Part shown: piece after piece, positions 42,410 through 54,180 of the stretch
Layout: each line of letters opens with the position of its first letter
How positions within the stretch are numbered: the first letter of the stretch is position 1
From: Heliopora coerulea
Taxonomy: Eukaryota; Cnidaria; Anthozoa; Scleralcyonacea; Helioporidae
Direction of reading: 5' to 3'
Length of the DNA: 64,000 nucleotides
Assembly: GCA_030142905.1 (NCBI GenBank)
Contig: JASJOG010000173.1
Location: 638,752-702,751, forward strand
Program-made: the position numbers and the translations under genes
The notes under the pieces: model-generated
Databases searched by the model: none
The model's input: the letters and a program-made list of their open reading frames with translations, nothing else
Told to the model about the DNA's origin: nothing

Positions 42410-43088
42410 GTGAGTCCCATACAATTTCATCATTCTTACTTTCGTATTGTTAGCTACTAAAGAGAAAATATCGTATAACATTCCCATCTCTTTTACCTTG
42501 GTCATGTCGCTTTAAGTATATTATTTATTTTATAGAAATTTATGACATAAATCGTACACAAATATTGTCACATGTATATTAGTTTCTGTGTGTCATGAAC
42601 TGTGTCAGGAATTCAGATGGAAAATTGAATGTTTGAAACGACTCTAACGCTGGTTATATGTTCGATACTGATGAAAGAAGATAAACAATTGTTTGTTATA
42701 GTTCGAACAGCATAGGCCAAACAAACGTAGAGTGTATTTCGGGCGACAGAGGAACCGGGTGGGAATCGTAAACATAGAAGGAATAATAAAATCGAGCAAA
42801 AAGAACGCAAAATAGGCATATTTAAACGTTTGTAGCATAATTCTGACGTTTCTCAGAGAATGAATAACTAATATTACAAGATGATAAATGTTACAGCGGT
42901 TATGTTGCATGATATGTGTTAACCCTTTCATGCATACCGTTGTTGTGCAACAACAAATTACAACAACAGAACTAATGAAAGAACAAAGCAAACAACAAAA
43001 GAAAACAAAAAACAAAAGAAAACAAAAAACAAAAGAATAAAAATATCATGTATGAAAGGGGAATGAACATCATGTCACATGAATATCG

Positions 43089-43421
43089 ATGCTCATTATT
43101 GTTTCTAAGTTATTTAAAAATTCCACTTATTTTCAGAACTTTACTCGTTCCGAATTCACCCAACTCCTAAGTTTTTCAGTTAAGAATTGCAATTTTTTCG
43201 TTAATGGTGTTTTGTTTGAACAGAATGATAGCGTTGCCATGAGTTCTCCCCTGGGTCCTATCTTTCCCGATATTTTTCTTTCCTGGCATGAACGCTCTTG
43301 GCTCTCTTACTGTCTCACTCACTTTAAGCCCGTTTATTACCAAAGATATGTCGATGATTGTTTTTTGCTTTTTACTTCCCCAGATCATATTGCACCTTTT
43401 CTCAATTGTTTAAATAGTTAA
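43089..43421 (+). pseudogene. PLE reverse transcriptase, partial
   Basis: Palm fragment: LLSFSVKNCNFFVNGVLFEQ, SPLGPIFPDIFLSWHE and YYQRYVDDCFLLF, the last holding the catalytic YVDD-type Asp pair. The usual GVAMGSPLGP is VAMSSPLGP. Upstream fingers are absent, and the continuing thumb is broken by frameshifts after 43,421. Confidence 0.85.
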
Positions 43422-43945
43422 CATCCCAACATCAATTTCACGCAAGAAACTGAAGTCAACAACTGTTTACCCTTCCTTGGTAATCTTCTAACACGAGCCA
43501 ATGGCTCATTCTCCACATCTGTTTTTCATAAACCCACTTTTACCGGCTTATACACTAACTACAATAGTTTTATTCCTTCCGTTTACAAAACAGGATTAAT
43601 TTCTTCCCTTCTTAATCGCTATTTTAGTATTTGCTCCTCCTATTTTATTTTTGACTCGCATCTTCAAAATCTTAAGAAAACGCTTTTACTTAATGGTTAT
43701 CCTAAGTCTTTCATAGACACATGTACTCTCCGATTTTTAGATAAGATTTTCTCACCCTCCCCCAAAGTTTCCCTCGCCCCTAACAAAATCGTTTACTTTG
43801 GTCTTCCCTACACTGGACAACATAGCCTCCAAATTTGCACTCAGATTCGGAAGCTAAGCTCCAGTGCTTTTCCTCACATTAACCTTGTTCCGTCCTTCAC
43901 TTCGATTGTCTCATTTTTGTCTTTAAGGACAGGATTGCCAAGGCC

Positions 43946-44266
43946 TTGAGATCTCGTGTTGTTTACCGTTTTAAGTGTCAACGATGTAGTTCATTTTATG
44001 TCGGCCAGACGAGTCGTCTTCTCCACACACGAATCTCGGAGCACTTGGGCATTCCAGCACTTACTGGCAAGAAGCGAGTCAATCTTCCTCCGACAAGCAT
44101 CCTGTCACATCACTGTGACACTGGACACCCTGTTTCGCCTGATGATTTCACCATCTTGTCTTCTTCTTCCATCAACGCTAAACTTCGCGTCAGAGAAAGT
44201 CTCTTTATCCGCAAACTCAATCCATCGCTTAATGTCTTAGGCTCTTTTCCACTTTCTTTATCTTAA
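43946..44266 (+). CDS. PLE GIY-YIG endonuclease domain
   Basis: 106 codons with SRVVYRFKCQRCSSFYVGQT, then LLHTRISEHLGIP and a C-terminal SILSHHCDTGHPV...RESLFIRKLNPSLN. It carries the GIY-YIG hallmarks (Tyr pair, Arg in R-I-S-E-H, Glu in RESLFI, Asn-Pro at the end) and the CxxC typical of PLE endonucleases. The domain is open but disconnected from an intact RT. Confidence 0.85.
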   Translation: MRSRVVYRFKCQRCSSFYVGQTSRLLHTRISEHLGIPALTGKKRVNLPPTSILSHHCDTGHPVSPDDFTILSSSSINAKLRVRESLFIRKLNPSLNVLGSFPLSLS

Positions 44267-44419
44267 GACTTTTCGTTTCTTGACATTTCCACCACATCTT
44301 ATTCTGCTGCTTCCTTTTGTCTTTCCCACTTCTGTTCCTACGCTAATATCACGTTAACACATATCATGTAACATAACCACTATAATATTTATCACCTTGT
44401 AATATTAGTTATTTTTTCT

Positions 44420-44450
44420 CTGAGGATGTTGCGTGTAGCAACGAAACGTT
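44420..44450 (+). ncRNA. Candidate hammerhead-ribozyme-like motif at PLE end
   Basis: CTGAGGA, then T, a perfect GTTGC/GCAAC stem with a GTGTA loop, then GAAACGTT. This matches CUGANGA-stem II-GAAA of hammerhead ribozymes, which are reported in PLEs, except for an extra base before stem II. Stem III and the NUH cleavage site were not confirmed. Related motifs: 7709-7738, 17,149-17,178, and inverted at 5645-5676 and 8321-8352. Confidence 0.35.
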
Positions 44451-44560
44451 AGACTTATACTACAAACCTTTAAATATGCCTATTTTGCGTTCTTTTTGTT
44501 GGACTTTATAATTCCTTCTTCTTTAGAGTGTATTTCACTTCCGGAACTCAGTGACCGGGT

Positions 44561-44757
44561 ACTATTCTCAGCGTGACGTGCGTGGACTCCTTTTACACAC
44601 GTGGTTACTAGGGAGAAAAATTTTCGCAGTTTTTGAATAATCCGCTTGTCCACCGCGCGAAGCACGGTGCCAGGGTACTAATCTCGATGTGCGTGGAGTC
44701 CTTTTACACCCGTGGTGACCAAGGAGAAAAATTTTTGCATTGTGTATCTATGTTTCA

Positions 44758-44809
<52 letters not shown>

Positions 44810-45696
44810 CCGCACACTCAAGAATGCCGTATGCAAGGTCGGGGACTGGTATGTTGATCAAACCTTAGGTTACTTAGGTCCGTATTGGAGCAAGTCGGCT
44901 TGGTCTCGTTCTTTTTTCCGTTTTATGGATCTCTCAGACGTTATTTACATCATTTGAACATTGAAGCCAGTAAATGATTTACGACCGGCAAACGAAATGG
45001 CTTTCTTGGTGCCTGCGGCTGGTTTTACTTTTGCAGGACATCTTACTTACCGGACAATTTATGACTTGAAAGGACAATTCTAAAACTAAGCTCTTTGGAA
45101 TAGGCATTGGCCAATTGTTCACATTCTGTAGCAACGCTTTGACTTGGCTCTTTCTCATCAATATGAACGAGAGACGTTACGGGAACTCGCTTGTTGCCAG
45201 GACATTGTTAAGCGACTGAGTGTAAACGACATTCTTCGCTAAAGTTGAAACGATGCTGATTTGTATAAATCGAGACTTTTCACGTTCTAGTACTCACTTA
45301 GCTGATGTAGACAATCACAGGTACGTCTGAATCTAGTAGCTTTGAAAGGTAAGTTTTGCAAACGGAATAGTTTTGAGCAGCTTTCAATAGTGGCTTCCCG
45401 ACTTCATTCTTCCCTCAGGGAGACTTCTTGGTTCAATTATTATCGCCTGGATTTTGCTGGTGTTTAATTGCAAAGTAGAATGCAGATTCTGATTCATTAA
45501 GACGATGGCTTTCGAATATTTTGTAATACTTATCCGGATTGTGTTCATGGACATCTGTTCAAGAAGTGGGATAAAACACTCAGAGTCCCGAAGATTTGAC
45601 CTGAGCTGTCAGTGTTCGGATCCTGTTACCGTTTTCCACACAAGGATTTCATTGAATTCTTCAGGATCGTTTTCCCTGTAAAATGTCTTCTCAAGA
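44561..45696. other. Intronic stretch with (TA)n
   Basis: A (TA)n run at about 44,759-44,803. The segment 44,525-44,740 holds a ~130-bp imperfect direct repeat (CGTGGACTCCTTTTACAC...GGAGAAAAATTTT). No exon recognised. Confidence 0.45.
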
Positions 45697-46352
45697 AGAA
45701 TCACGTGGAGTAGATGATTTGAAATGTTTAGACCTGCAGGATTGGAGAAGTAATACACTCAAAGTTCTGGCTCCCTATGAACGTCTGGTGTAGTGAAGTG
45801 TCGTCAGTGAATGTTTTATTATAGTCTGTCGTTTTGTATTAAGAGAAGATTAAGAAGAATATTTTTATTTAGCGGTTTCGGTTAAGAGGCAGATGCATGC
45901 ATGATGACGTGAGAGCGAAGTGAGAAGAAAAAGGTGGTGCACGAGAGCATAGTCCCGAGTGAGACACCGAGGCACTTAAAACGCTGTGGCGTGTTCTTTT
46001 TATCCATACGTGAACATATAAGTGAAATGAAATCGGGATTTTTGTTTTACGAATTTAAAAAAGCGAGTAAACATATCAATATTCAAAGTTAATTCAAAGT
46101 TTAATCGAAATTTCTTTGCGAGGAGGCATGGAGATACAAGAACCCAGTACTAGTGTAGATTTGACGTAATCTGTGTTCTATACCCATCTCAAACTCATTA
46201 ACAATTCATGAGCAAAACTCAAAGCAGTTAAGTACCGAGACGTTGTTTGGATATCTGATCTTAATTAGCATAAGATTTCGACAACTTTAAACTCGATTTT
46301 CTCTTTAAATAAGGATTCGTTTGAGATGCAATATCATTCACTCGAAAGTCGC

Positions 46353-46450
46353 GTTTCATCAGATATCCAAACACCTCGAAGTTGGTTAAAAAACTCGGCT
46401 GTCACCTCGTTTTTCAACTCACTTCTCGGTGTTTGGATATCTGATGAAAC
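46353..46450. repeat. Palindromic MITE-like repeat (also 49,471 and 52,589)
   Basis: GTTTCATCAGATATCCAAAC plus ACC at one end is exactly inverted at the other end after ~52 bp. A related GTTTGGATATCTGAT lies at 46,242-46,256. Copies at 49,471-49,568 and 52,589-52,686 come from the tandem triplication. Confidence 0.7.
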
Positions 46451-46973
46451 ACTCCTTCTCGTGTATGATATATTACATAAAGCATTGGTTATTGGCCCGT
46501 GAAAATAATCTGAATTGCGAATTGTTGACTGTATTTTAAGAGCGCCCTCTGTCGTCCATCATTGAACTGACCAGGCGTAAAGAGTGATGAAGACGCGATC
46601 AAATGGCTCTTTGTTAAATGAACGTGTTTCGATCAGGTTTTAATGCTTAACGATATAGCTTGTTTTAAAACGATATAGCTTGTTTTAAAACGGTTACGTT
46701 ATTATGAAAACTTGTGTCGTCACGTGATATTTTTATAACATGTAGCTTCCCTAGTGCATTTATATGACAAGAGTTTGTGATTTAAACTTGAAAGTTTCGA
46801 AAAACTGCGCGTATGTTGAAAAGTAGCAAGAGGAGCTGAAGATTGCGTTAGGTGAATGGTAGGGCGCAGCGTGAGCATTCCTGCCCCGCTTTGTGCACTT
46901 ACATGCTCATCTGTGGTATTTCCGAATGAGGAATTAGCAAAGGCTTAAAAGCAACTTTCTTATCTGCTTGTAG

Positions 46974-47299
46974 CTTGTAATGATTCAAAGGCGCTTGGTA
47001 TGGAAAATCGTAAAATCCAGGACTTCCAAATCACAGCTTCCTCCGAATGGGATTCTAGTCATGGTCCTACCAACGGCAGATTAAACTTCAAAGCGGGTGG
47101 AGGAAGAACAGGTGCGTGGTCTGCAAAGACTAATGATGCCAATCAATGGTTTCAAGTCGATTTTCGAAAGGAAACCATAGTGAGTGAAATTTACATCCAA
47201 GGCCGGCAAGATGCTGACCAGTGGGTAACGAGCTACACGGTTTCATACAGCAACGATGGAAAGAACTATCGGCTTTACCCTCAAAATGGACCGCTTAAG
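46974..47299 (+). CDS. Discoidin (F5/8C) exon A, unit 1
   Basis: After the acceptor TTTCTTATCTGCTTGTAG, the exon enters in phase 1 and reads CNDSKALGMENRKIQDFQIT, with 108 codons to GPLK at AAG|GTAAAAG. Family features: the initial Cys, ALGMEN, ITASSEWDSSHGP, RLNFKAGG, GAWSAKTNDANQWFQVDF, and SEIYIQGRQDADQWVTSYTV. It supplies the first ~70% of a galactose-binding-like beta barrel used for carbohydrate, lipid or protein adhesion. Exits in phase 0 into exon B. Confidence 0.9.
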
Positions 47300-47412
47300 G
47301 TAAAAGCCACGATTCTCCGCCTGAAATAAAATATGTCGTCTAGTAGATTTTGTAAAATCGTTTCTTTTATGTCTTACTTGGTCTCTCATCGTATTTTGCC
47401 TTTCAACAAAAG

Positions 47413-47557
47413 GTCTTCCACGGAAACACTGACAGGAATACCATTGTCCGTGAACTTGTATCGCCAGTTATTGTCACCCGCTACATCCGCGTCAATCCTA
47501 AAACATGGAATCGTCATATCTCGATGAGGATTGAGTTCTATGGCTACCACCCCATAG
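47413..47557 (+). CDS. Discoidin exon B, unit 1
   Basis: After CAACAAAAG the exon reads VFHGNTDRNTIVRELVSPVI and VTRYIRVNPKTWNRHISMRI, ending EFYGYHPIG in phase 1 at ATAG|GTAAAT. It completes the F5/8C domain. The family usually ends YGC, and that Cys pairs with the N-terminal one; here it is Tyr, leaving the first Cys unpaired. Confidence 0.88.
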
Positions 47558-48114
47558 GTAAATGTTAAATACATCATTTGGATCGATATACGAGCCCAAA
47601 TTTTTAATTCGTCAGTCAGCTTTTTCATCCTTACTTATGCAAGTCAACACAGCAGTGCATGTCAATAAAATCACAATGAGGTTTTGTAACGATTTATTCT
47701 ATGTCACTTTTAGTCCTCAATTTACGGCACATACGATTCTTTGTCTAAATGTCTTCCTATTCGGTGGACAAAATCCCATAGGGAACGCGAAGCTCACTAT
47801 TAGTAGAAAGATACGATGATGGCAAATGTTGTGGTACCTTTAATTGGAGGTCCGAAGCGAAACAACGCGAAATTGCCGACGAAATCACTCGTTCTCTCGC
47901 TCGACTCCTTCACGTCAACTAGGTTTTTAGAGTGTACTTTTTCATGTGGGAGTAATAATAATACTTTATAATTATACAGGTTAACTTCTTCAGAAATTTA
48001 TTTTCCTGGTATCAATGAAGGACCTGTGTTTACTACTTAAAATTATAAAAATTAAAAAGAAAAAATGTTAAAATGTCGATGTATATTTCCACATATATCA
48101 ATTAATCTAAAATT

Positions 48115-48876
48115 TCAATAAACGTTATGTAGTTTCTCTTGAAATTTCAAAAGAGAATGTTCATCCCCAAGTGATTTCTTCAAATCGTTGAACACCAATG
48201 CGCCCTGATAGGCAAACGATTTCTTCTCAATTGCGGTACGGACTTTTGGGAGTTTTGCAAATGATCCATTTCCGCGTGTATTTTTTCCGTGTGCAAGTCT
48301 CTCAAACATACCATTCGATTGTATCCCACAGTGGTTAAGAGATTTAAAAACATCCACAGCTGAACGGCGTTTTCGTAGTGTTTCAAGTTTATCCATGTGT
48401 AATTGGATTTTACCAGGTTGAGTAATGATCTTAAATGCTCTTACTTGGATTGACTCTATTTTATCATTCAATATATTTCAGATTCCCATCAGAACTGGGT
48501 AACAATAAAGGGCAATAGGCCTAATCATCGTGTTATAGATAGTATTAGCAACCAATGGACCCATATTTTGTCTGTCGCGGGAAAGGAACTTTACCCTTGT
48601 AGAGCATATCCGGTAAATGTTATTAACGTGTTCCTGTAACGTTAAATGATTATCCAGAGTAATACCAAGATAGTAATAGGCAGAAGCTTCATAAATGAGT
48701 GTATTGAGTGTGATGAAATTGTGTTTTGCAATGAGTTGTTTAATTTGGTGTGATAAAATCCCTGCCAGATACTGGAGTATATCATCTAAGAAAACACAAA
48801 AACTAAACTTACGAAGAATCACGTGGAGTAGATGATTTGAAATGTTTAGACCTGCAGGATTGGAGAAGTAATACAC
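48115..48876 (-). mobile_element. LINE fragment (RT C-terminus), unit 1
   Basis: Minus-strand 48,478-48,876 includes YYYLGITLDNHLTLQEHVNN and ANTIYNTMIRPIALYCYPVL, the RT thumb; 48,115-48,471 includes ESIQVRAFKIITQPG, LRKRRSAVDVFKSLNHCG and KKSFAYQGALVFNDL, the LINE C-terminal region. The frame changes between them. It is a 5'-truncated dead insertion within the duplicated intron. Confidence 0.8.
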
Positions 48877-50091
48877 TCAAAGTTCTGGCTCCCTATGAAC
48901 GTCTGGTATAGTGAAGTGTCGTCAGTGAATGTTTTATTATAGTCTGTCGTTTTGTATTAAGAGAAGATTAAGAAGAATATTTTTATTTAGCGGTTTCGGT
49001 TAAGAGGCAGATGCATGCATGATGACGTGAGAGCGAAGTGAGAAGAAAAAGGTGGTGCACGAGAGCATAGTCCCGAGTGAGACACCGAGGCACTTAAAAC
49101 GCTGTGGCGTGTTCTTTTTATCCATACGTGAACATATAAGTGAAATGAAATCGGGATTTTTGTTTTACGAAATTAAAAAAGCGAGTAAACATATCAATAT
49201 TCAAAGTTAATTCAAAGTTTAATCGAAATTTCTTTGCGAGGAGGCATGGAGATACAAGAACCCAGTACTAGTGTAGATTTGACGTAATCTGTGTTCTATA
49301 CCCATCTCAAACTCATTAACAATTCATGAGCAAAACTCAAAGCAGTTAAGTACCGAGACGTTGTTTGGATATCTGATCTTAATTAGCATAAGATTTCGAC
49401 AACTTTAAACTCGATTTTCTCTTTAAATAAGGATTCGTTTGAGATGCAATATCATTCACTCGAAAGTCGCGTTTCATCAGATATCCAAACACCTCGAAGT
49501 TGGTTAAAAAACTCGGCTGTCACCTCGTTTTTCAACTCACTTCTCGGTGTTTGGATATCTGATGAAACACTCCTTCTCGTGTATGATATATTACATAAAG
49601 CATTGGTTATTGGCCCGTGAAAATAATCTGAATTGCGAATTGTTGACTGTATTTTAAGAGCGCCCTCTGTCGTCCATCATTGAACTGACCAGGCGTAAAG
49701 AGTGATGAAGACGCGATCAAATGGCTCTTTGTTAAATGAACGTGTTTCGATCAGGTTTTAATGCTTAACGATATAGCTTGTTTTAAAACGATATAGCTTG
49801 TTTTAAAACGGTTACGTTATTATGAAAACTTGTGTCGTCACGTGATATTTTTATAACATGTAGCTTCCCTAGTGCATTTATATGACAAGAGTTTGTGATT
49901 TAAACTTGAAAGTTTCGAAAAACTGCGCGTATGTTGAAAAGTAGCAAGAGGAGCTGAAGATTGCGTTAGGTGAATGGTAGGGCGCAGCGTGAGCATTCCT
50001 GCCCCGCTTTGTGCACTTACATGCTCATCTGTGGTATTTCCGAATGAGGAATTAGCAAAGGCTTAAAAGCAACTTTCTTATCTGCTTGTAG

Positions 50092-50417
50092 CTTGTAATG
50101 ATTCAAAGGCGCTTGGTATGGAAAATCGTAAAATCCAGGACTTCCAAATCACAGCTTCCTCCGAATGGGATTCTAGTCATGGTCCTACCAACGGCAGATT
50201 AAACTTCAAAGCGGGTGGAGGAAGAACAGGTGCGTGGTCTGCAAAGACTAATGATGCCAATCAATGGTTTCAAGTCGATTTTCGAAAGGAAACCATAGTG
50301 AGTGAAATTTACATCCAAGGCCGGCAAGATGCTGACCAGTGGGTAACGAGCTACACGGTTTCATACAGCAACGATGGAAAGAACTATCGGCTTTACCCTC
50401 AAAATGGACCGCTTAAG
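50092..50417 (+). CDS. Discoidin exon A, unit 2
   Basis: Same sequence and splice sites as unit 1, displaced by 3118 bp. It would add a second, essentially identical adhesion domain. Confidence 0.88.
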
Positions 50418-50530
50418 GTAAAAGCCACGATTCTCCGCCTGAAATAAAATATGTCGTCTAGTAGATTTTGTAAAATCGTTTCTTTTATGTCTTACTTGGT
50501 CTCTCATCGTATTTTGCCTTTCAACAAAAG

Positions 50531-50675
50531 GTCTTCCACGGAAACACTGACAGGAATACCATTGTCCGTGAACTTGTATCGCCAGTTATTGTCACCCGCT
50601 ACATCCGCGTCAATCCTAAAACATGGAATCGTCATATCTCGATGAGGATTGAGTTCTATGGCTACCACCCCATAG
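50531..50675 (+). CDS. Discoidin exon B, unit 2
   Basis: Same as unit 1 exon B, including the YGY ending in place of YGC. Confidence 0.86.
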
Positions 50676-51232
50676 GTAAATGTTAAATACATCATTTGGA
50701 TCGATATACGAGCCCAAATTTTTAATTCGTCAGTCAGCTTTTTCATCCTTACTTATGCAAGTCAACACAGCAGTGCATGTCAATAAAATCACAATGAGGT
50801 TTTGTAACGATTTATTCTATGTCACTTTTAGTCCTCAATTTACGGCACATACGATTCTTTGTCTAAATGTCTTCCTATTCGGTGGACAAAATCCCATAGG
50901 GAACGCGAAGCTCACTATTAGTAGAAAGATACGATGATGGCAAATGTTGTGGTACCTTTAATTGGAGGTCCGAAGCGAAACAACGCGAAATTGCCGACGA
51001 AATCACTCGTTCTCTCGCTCGACTCCTTCACGTCAACTAGGTTTTTAGAGTGTACTTTTTCATGTGGGAGTAATAATAATACTTTATAATTATACAGGTT
51101 AACTTCTTCAGAAATTTATTTTCCTGGTATCAATGAAGGACCTGTGTTTACTACTTAAAATTATAAAAATTAAAAAGAAAAAATGTTAAAATGTCGATGT
51201 ATATTTCCACATATATCAATTAATCTAAAATT

Positions 51233-51994
51233 TCAATAAACGTTATGTAGTTTCTCTTGAAATTTCAAAAGAGAATGTTCATCCCCAAGTGATTTCTTCA
51301 AATCGTTGAACACCAATGCGCCCTGATAGGCAAACGATTTCTTCTCAATTGCGGTACGGACTTTTGGGAGTTTTGCAAATGATCCATTTCCGCGTGTATT
51401 TTTTCCGTGTGCAAGTCTCTCAAACATACCATTCGATTGTATCCCACAGTGGTTAAGAGATTTAAAAACATCCACAGCTGAACGGCGTTTTCGTAGTGTT
51501 TCAAGTTTATCCATGTGTAATTGGATTTTACCAGGTTGAGTAATGATCTTAAATGCTCTTACTTGGATTGACTCTATTTTATCATTCAATATATTTCAGA
51601 TTCCCATCAGAACTGGGTAACAATAAAGGGCAATAGGCCTAATCATCGTGTTATAGATAGTATTAGCAACCAATGGACCCATATTTTGTCTGTCGCGGGA
51701 AAGGAACTTTACCCTTGTAGAGCATATCCGGTAAATGTTATTAACGTGTTCCTGTAACGTTAAATGATTATCCAGAGTAATACCAAGATAGTAATAGGCA
51801 GAAGCTTCATAAATGAGTGTATTGAGTGTGATGAAATTGTGTTTTGCAATGAGTTGTTTAATTTGGTGTGATAAAATCCCTGCCAGATACTGGAGTATAT
51901 CATCTAAGAAAACACAAAAACTAAACTTACGAAGAATCACGTGGAGTAGATGATTTGAAATGTTTAGACCTGCAGGATTGGAGAAGTAATACAC
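51233..51994 (-). mobile_element. LINE fragment, unit 2
   Basis: Copy of the minus-strand LINE fragment of unit 1, carried along by the tandem duplication and not an independent insertion. Confidence 0.8.
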
Positions 51995-53209
51995 TCAAAG
52001 TTCTGGCTCCCTATGAACGTCTGGTATAGTGAAGTGTCGTCAGTGAATGTTTTATTATAGTCTGTCGTTTTGTATTAAGAGAAGATTAAGAAGAATATTT
52101 TTATTTAGCGGTTTCGGTTAAGAGGCAGATGCATGCATGATGACGTGAGAGCGAAGTGAGAAGAAAAAGGTGGTGCACGAGAGCATAGTCCCGAGTGAGA
52201 CACCGAGGCACTTAAAACGCTGTGGCGTGTTCTTTTTATCCATACGTGAACATATAAGTGAAATGAAATCGGGATTTTTGTTTTACGAAATTAAAAAAGC
52301 GAGTAAACATATCAATATTCAAAGTTAATTCAAAGTTTAATCGAAATTTCTTTGCGAGGAGGCATGGAGATACAAGAACCCAGTACTAGTGTAGATTTGA
52401 CGTAATCTGTGTTCTATACCCATCTCAAACTCATTAACAATTCATGAGCAAAACTCAAAGCAGTTAAGTACCGAGACGTTGTTTGGATATCTGATCTTAA
52501 TTAGCATAAGATTTCGACAACTTTAAACTCGATTTTCTCTTTAAATAAGGATTCGTTTGAGATGCAATATCATTCACTCGAAAGTCGCGTTTCATCAGAT
52601 ATCCAAACACCTCGAAGTTGGTTAAAAAACTCGGCTGTCACCTCGTTTTTCAACTCACTTCTCGGTGTTTGGATATCTGATGAAACACTCCTTCTCGTGT
52701 ATGATATATTACATAAAGCATTGGTTATTGGCCCGTGAAAATAATCTGAATTGCGAATTGTTGACTGTATTTTAAGAGCGCCCTCTGTCGTCCATCATTG
52801 AACTGACCAGGCGTAAAGAGTGATGAAGACGCGATCAAATGGCTCTTTGTTAAATGAACGTGTTTCGATCAGGTTTTAATGCTTAACGATATAGCTTGTT
52901 TTAAAACGATATAGCTTGTTTTAAAACGGTTACGTTATTATGAAAACTTGTGTCGTCACGTGATATTTTTATAACATGTAGCTTCCCTAGTGCATTTATA
53001 TGACAAGAGTTTGTGATTTAAACTTGAAAGTTTCGAAAAACTGCGCGTATGTTGAAAAGTAGCAAGAGGAGCTGAAGATTGCGTTAGGTGAATGGTAGGG
53101 CGCAGCGTGAGCATTCCTGCCCCGCTTTGTGCACTTACATGCTCATCTGTGGTATTTCCGAATGAGGAATTAGCAAAGGCTTAAAAGCAACTTTCTTATC
53201 TGCTTGTAG

Positions 53210-53535
53210 CTTGTAATGATTCAAAGGCGCTTGGTATGGAAAATCGTAAAATCCAGGACTTCCAAATCACAGCTTCCTCCGAATGGGATTCTAGTCATGG
53301 TCCTACCAACGGCAGATTAAACTTCAAAGCGGGTGGAGGAAGAACAGGTGCGTGGTCTGCAAAGACTAATGATGCCAATCAATGGTTTCAAGTCGATTTT
53401 CGAAAGGAAACCATAGTGAGTGAAATTTACATCCAAGGCCGGCAAGATGCTGACCAGTGGGTAACGAGCTACACGGTTTCATACAGCAACGATGGAAAGA
53501 ACTATCGGCTTTACCCTCAAAATGGACCGCTTAAG
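53210..53535 (+). CDS. Discoidin exon A, unit 3
   Basis: Third copy, coding sequence the same as units 1 and 2. Confidence 0.88.
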
Positions 53536-53648
53536 GTAAAAGCCACGATTCTCCGCCTGAAATAAAATATGTCGTCTAGTAGATTTTGTAAAATCGTTTC
53601 TTTTATGTCTTACTTGGTCTCTCATCGTATTTTGCCTTTCAACAAAAG

Positions 53649-53793
53649 GTCTTCCACGGAAACACTGACAGGAATACCATTGTCCGTGAACTTGTATCGC
53701 CAGTTATTGTCACCCGCTACATCCGCGTCAATCCTAAAACATGGAATCGTCATATCTCGATGAGGATTGAGTTCTATGGCTACCACCCCATAG
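53649..53793 (+). CDS. Discoidin exon B, unit 3
   Basis: Third copy, with the same phase-1 exit. Small differences between units appear only further downstream, from about 54,030. Confidence 0.86.
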
Positions 53794-54180
53794 GTAAATG
53801 TTAAATACATCATTTGGATCGATATACGAGCCCAAATTTTTAATTCGTCAGTCAGCTTTTTCATCCTTACTTATGCAAGTCAACACAGCAGTGCATGTCA
53901 ATAAAATCACAATGAGGTTTTGTAACGATTTATTCTATGTCACTTTTAGTCCTCAATTTACGGCACATACGATTCTTTGTCTAAATGTCTTCCTATTCGG
54001 TGGACAAAATCCCATAGGGAACGCGAAGCTCACTTTTAGTAGAAAGACATGATGATGGCAAATATTGTGGTACCTTTAATTGGAGGTCCGAAGCGAAACA
54101 ACGCGAAATTGCCGACGAAATCACTCGTTCTCTCGCTCGACTCCTTCACGTCAACTAGGTCTTTAGAGTGTACTTTTTCA

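Larger units (their letters stand above)
42640..44560 (+). mobile_element. Penelope-like element in the first intron
   Basis: RT piece 43,089-43,421, connecting region 43,400-43,945 in shifting frames, and endonuclease 43,946-44,266. Both ends carry inverted copies of a terminal segment: AAATATGCCTATTTTGCGTTC at 44,473 onward matches the reverse complement of 42,800-42,830. The RT N-terminus is missing. Between 42,900 and 43,050 there are A-rich (AACAAAAG)n runs. Confidence 0.85.
45697..54180 (+). repeat. Tandem triplication, 3118-bp unit, near-identical
   Basis: Units start at 45,697, 48,815 and 51,933. The first two are 3118 bp; the third is shortened by loss of ~760 bp corresponding to the LINE fragment. 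A diverged partial fourth copy of the unit start follows at about 54,355-54,715. By eye the units are almost base-for-base identical. Each contains one discoidin module, a palindromic element and, in units 1 and 2, a minus-strand LINE fragment. It is either a very recent duplication, gene conversion or an assembly artefact. Confidence 0.95.

Noticed and set aside
47333..47527. Plus-strand ORF overlapping discoidin exon B (and its copies)
   Set aside because: Wrong frame; it crosses the intron and the acceptor and has no domain similarity.
47386..47628. Minus-strand ORF opposite discoidin exon B (and its copies)
   Set aside because: Shadow of the real exon, which has splice sites and domain similarity on the plus strand.
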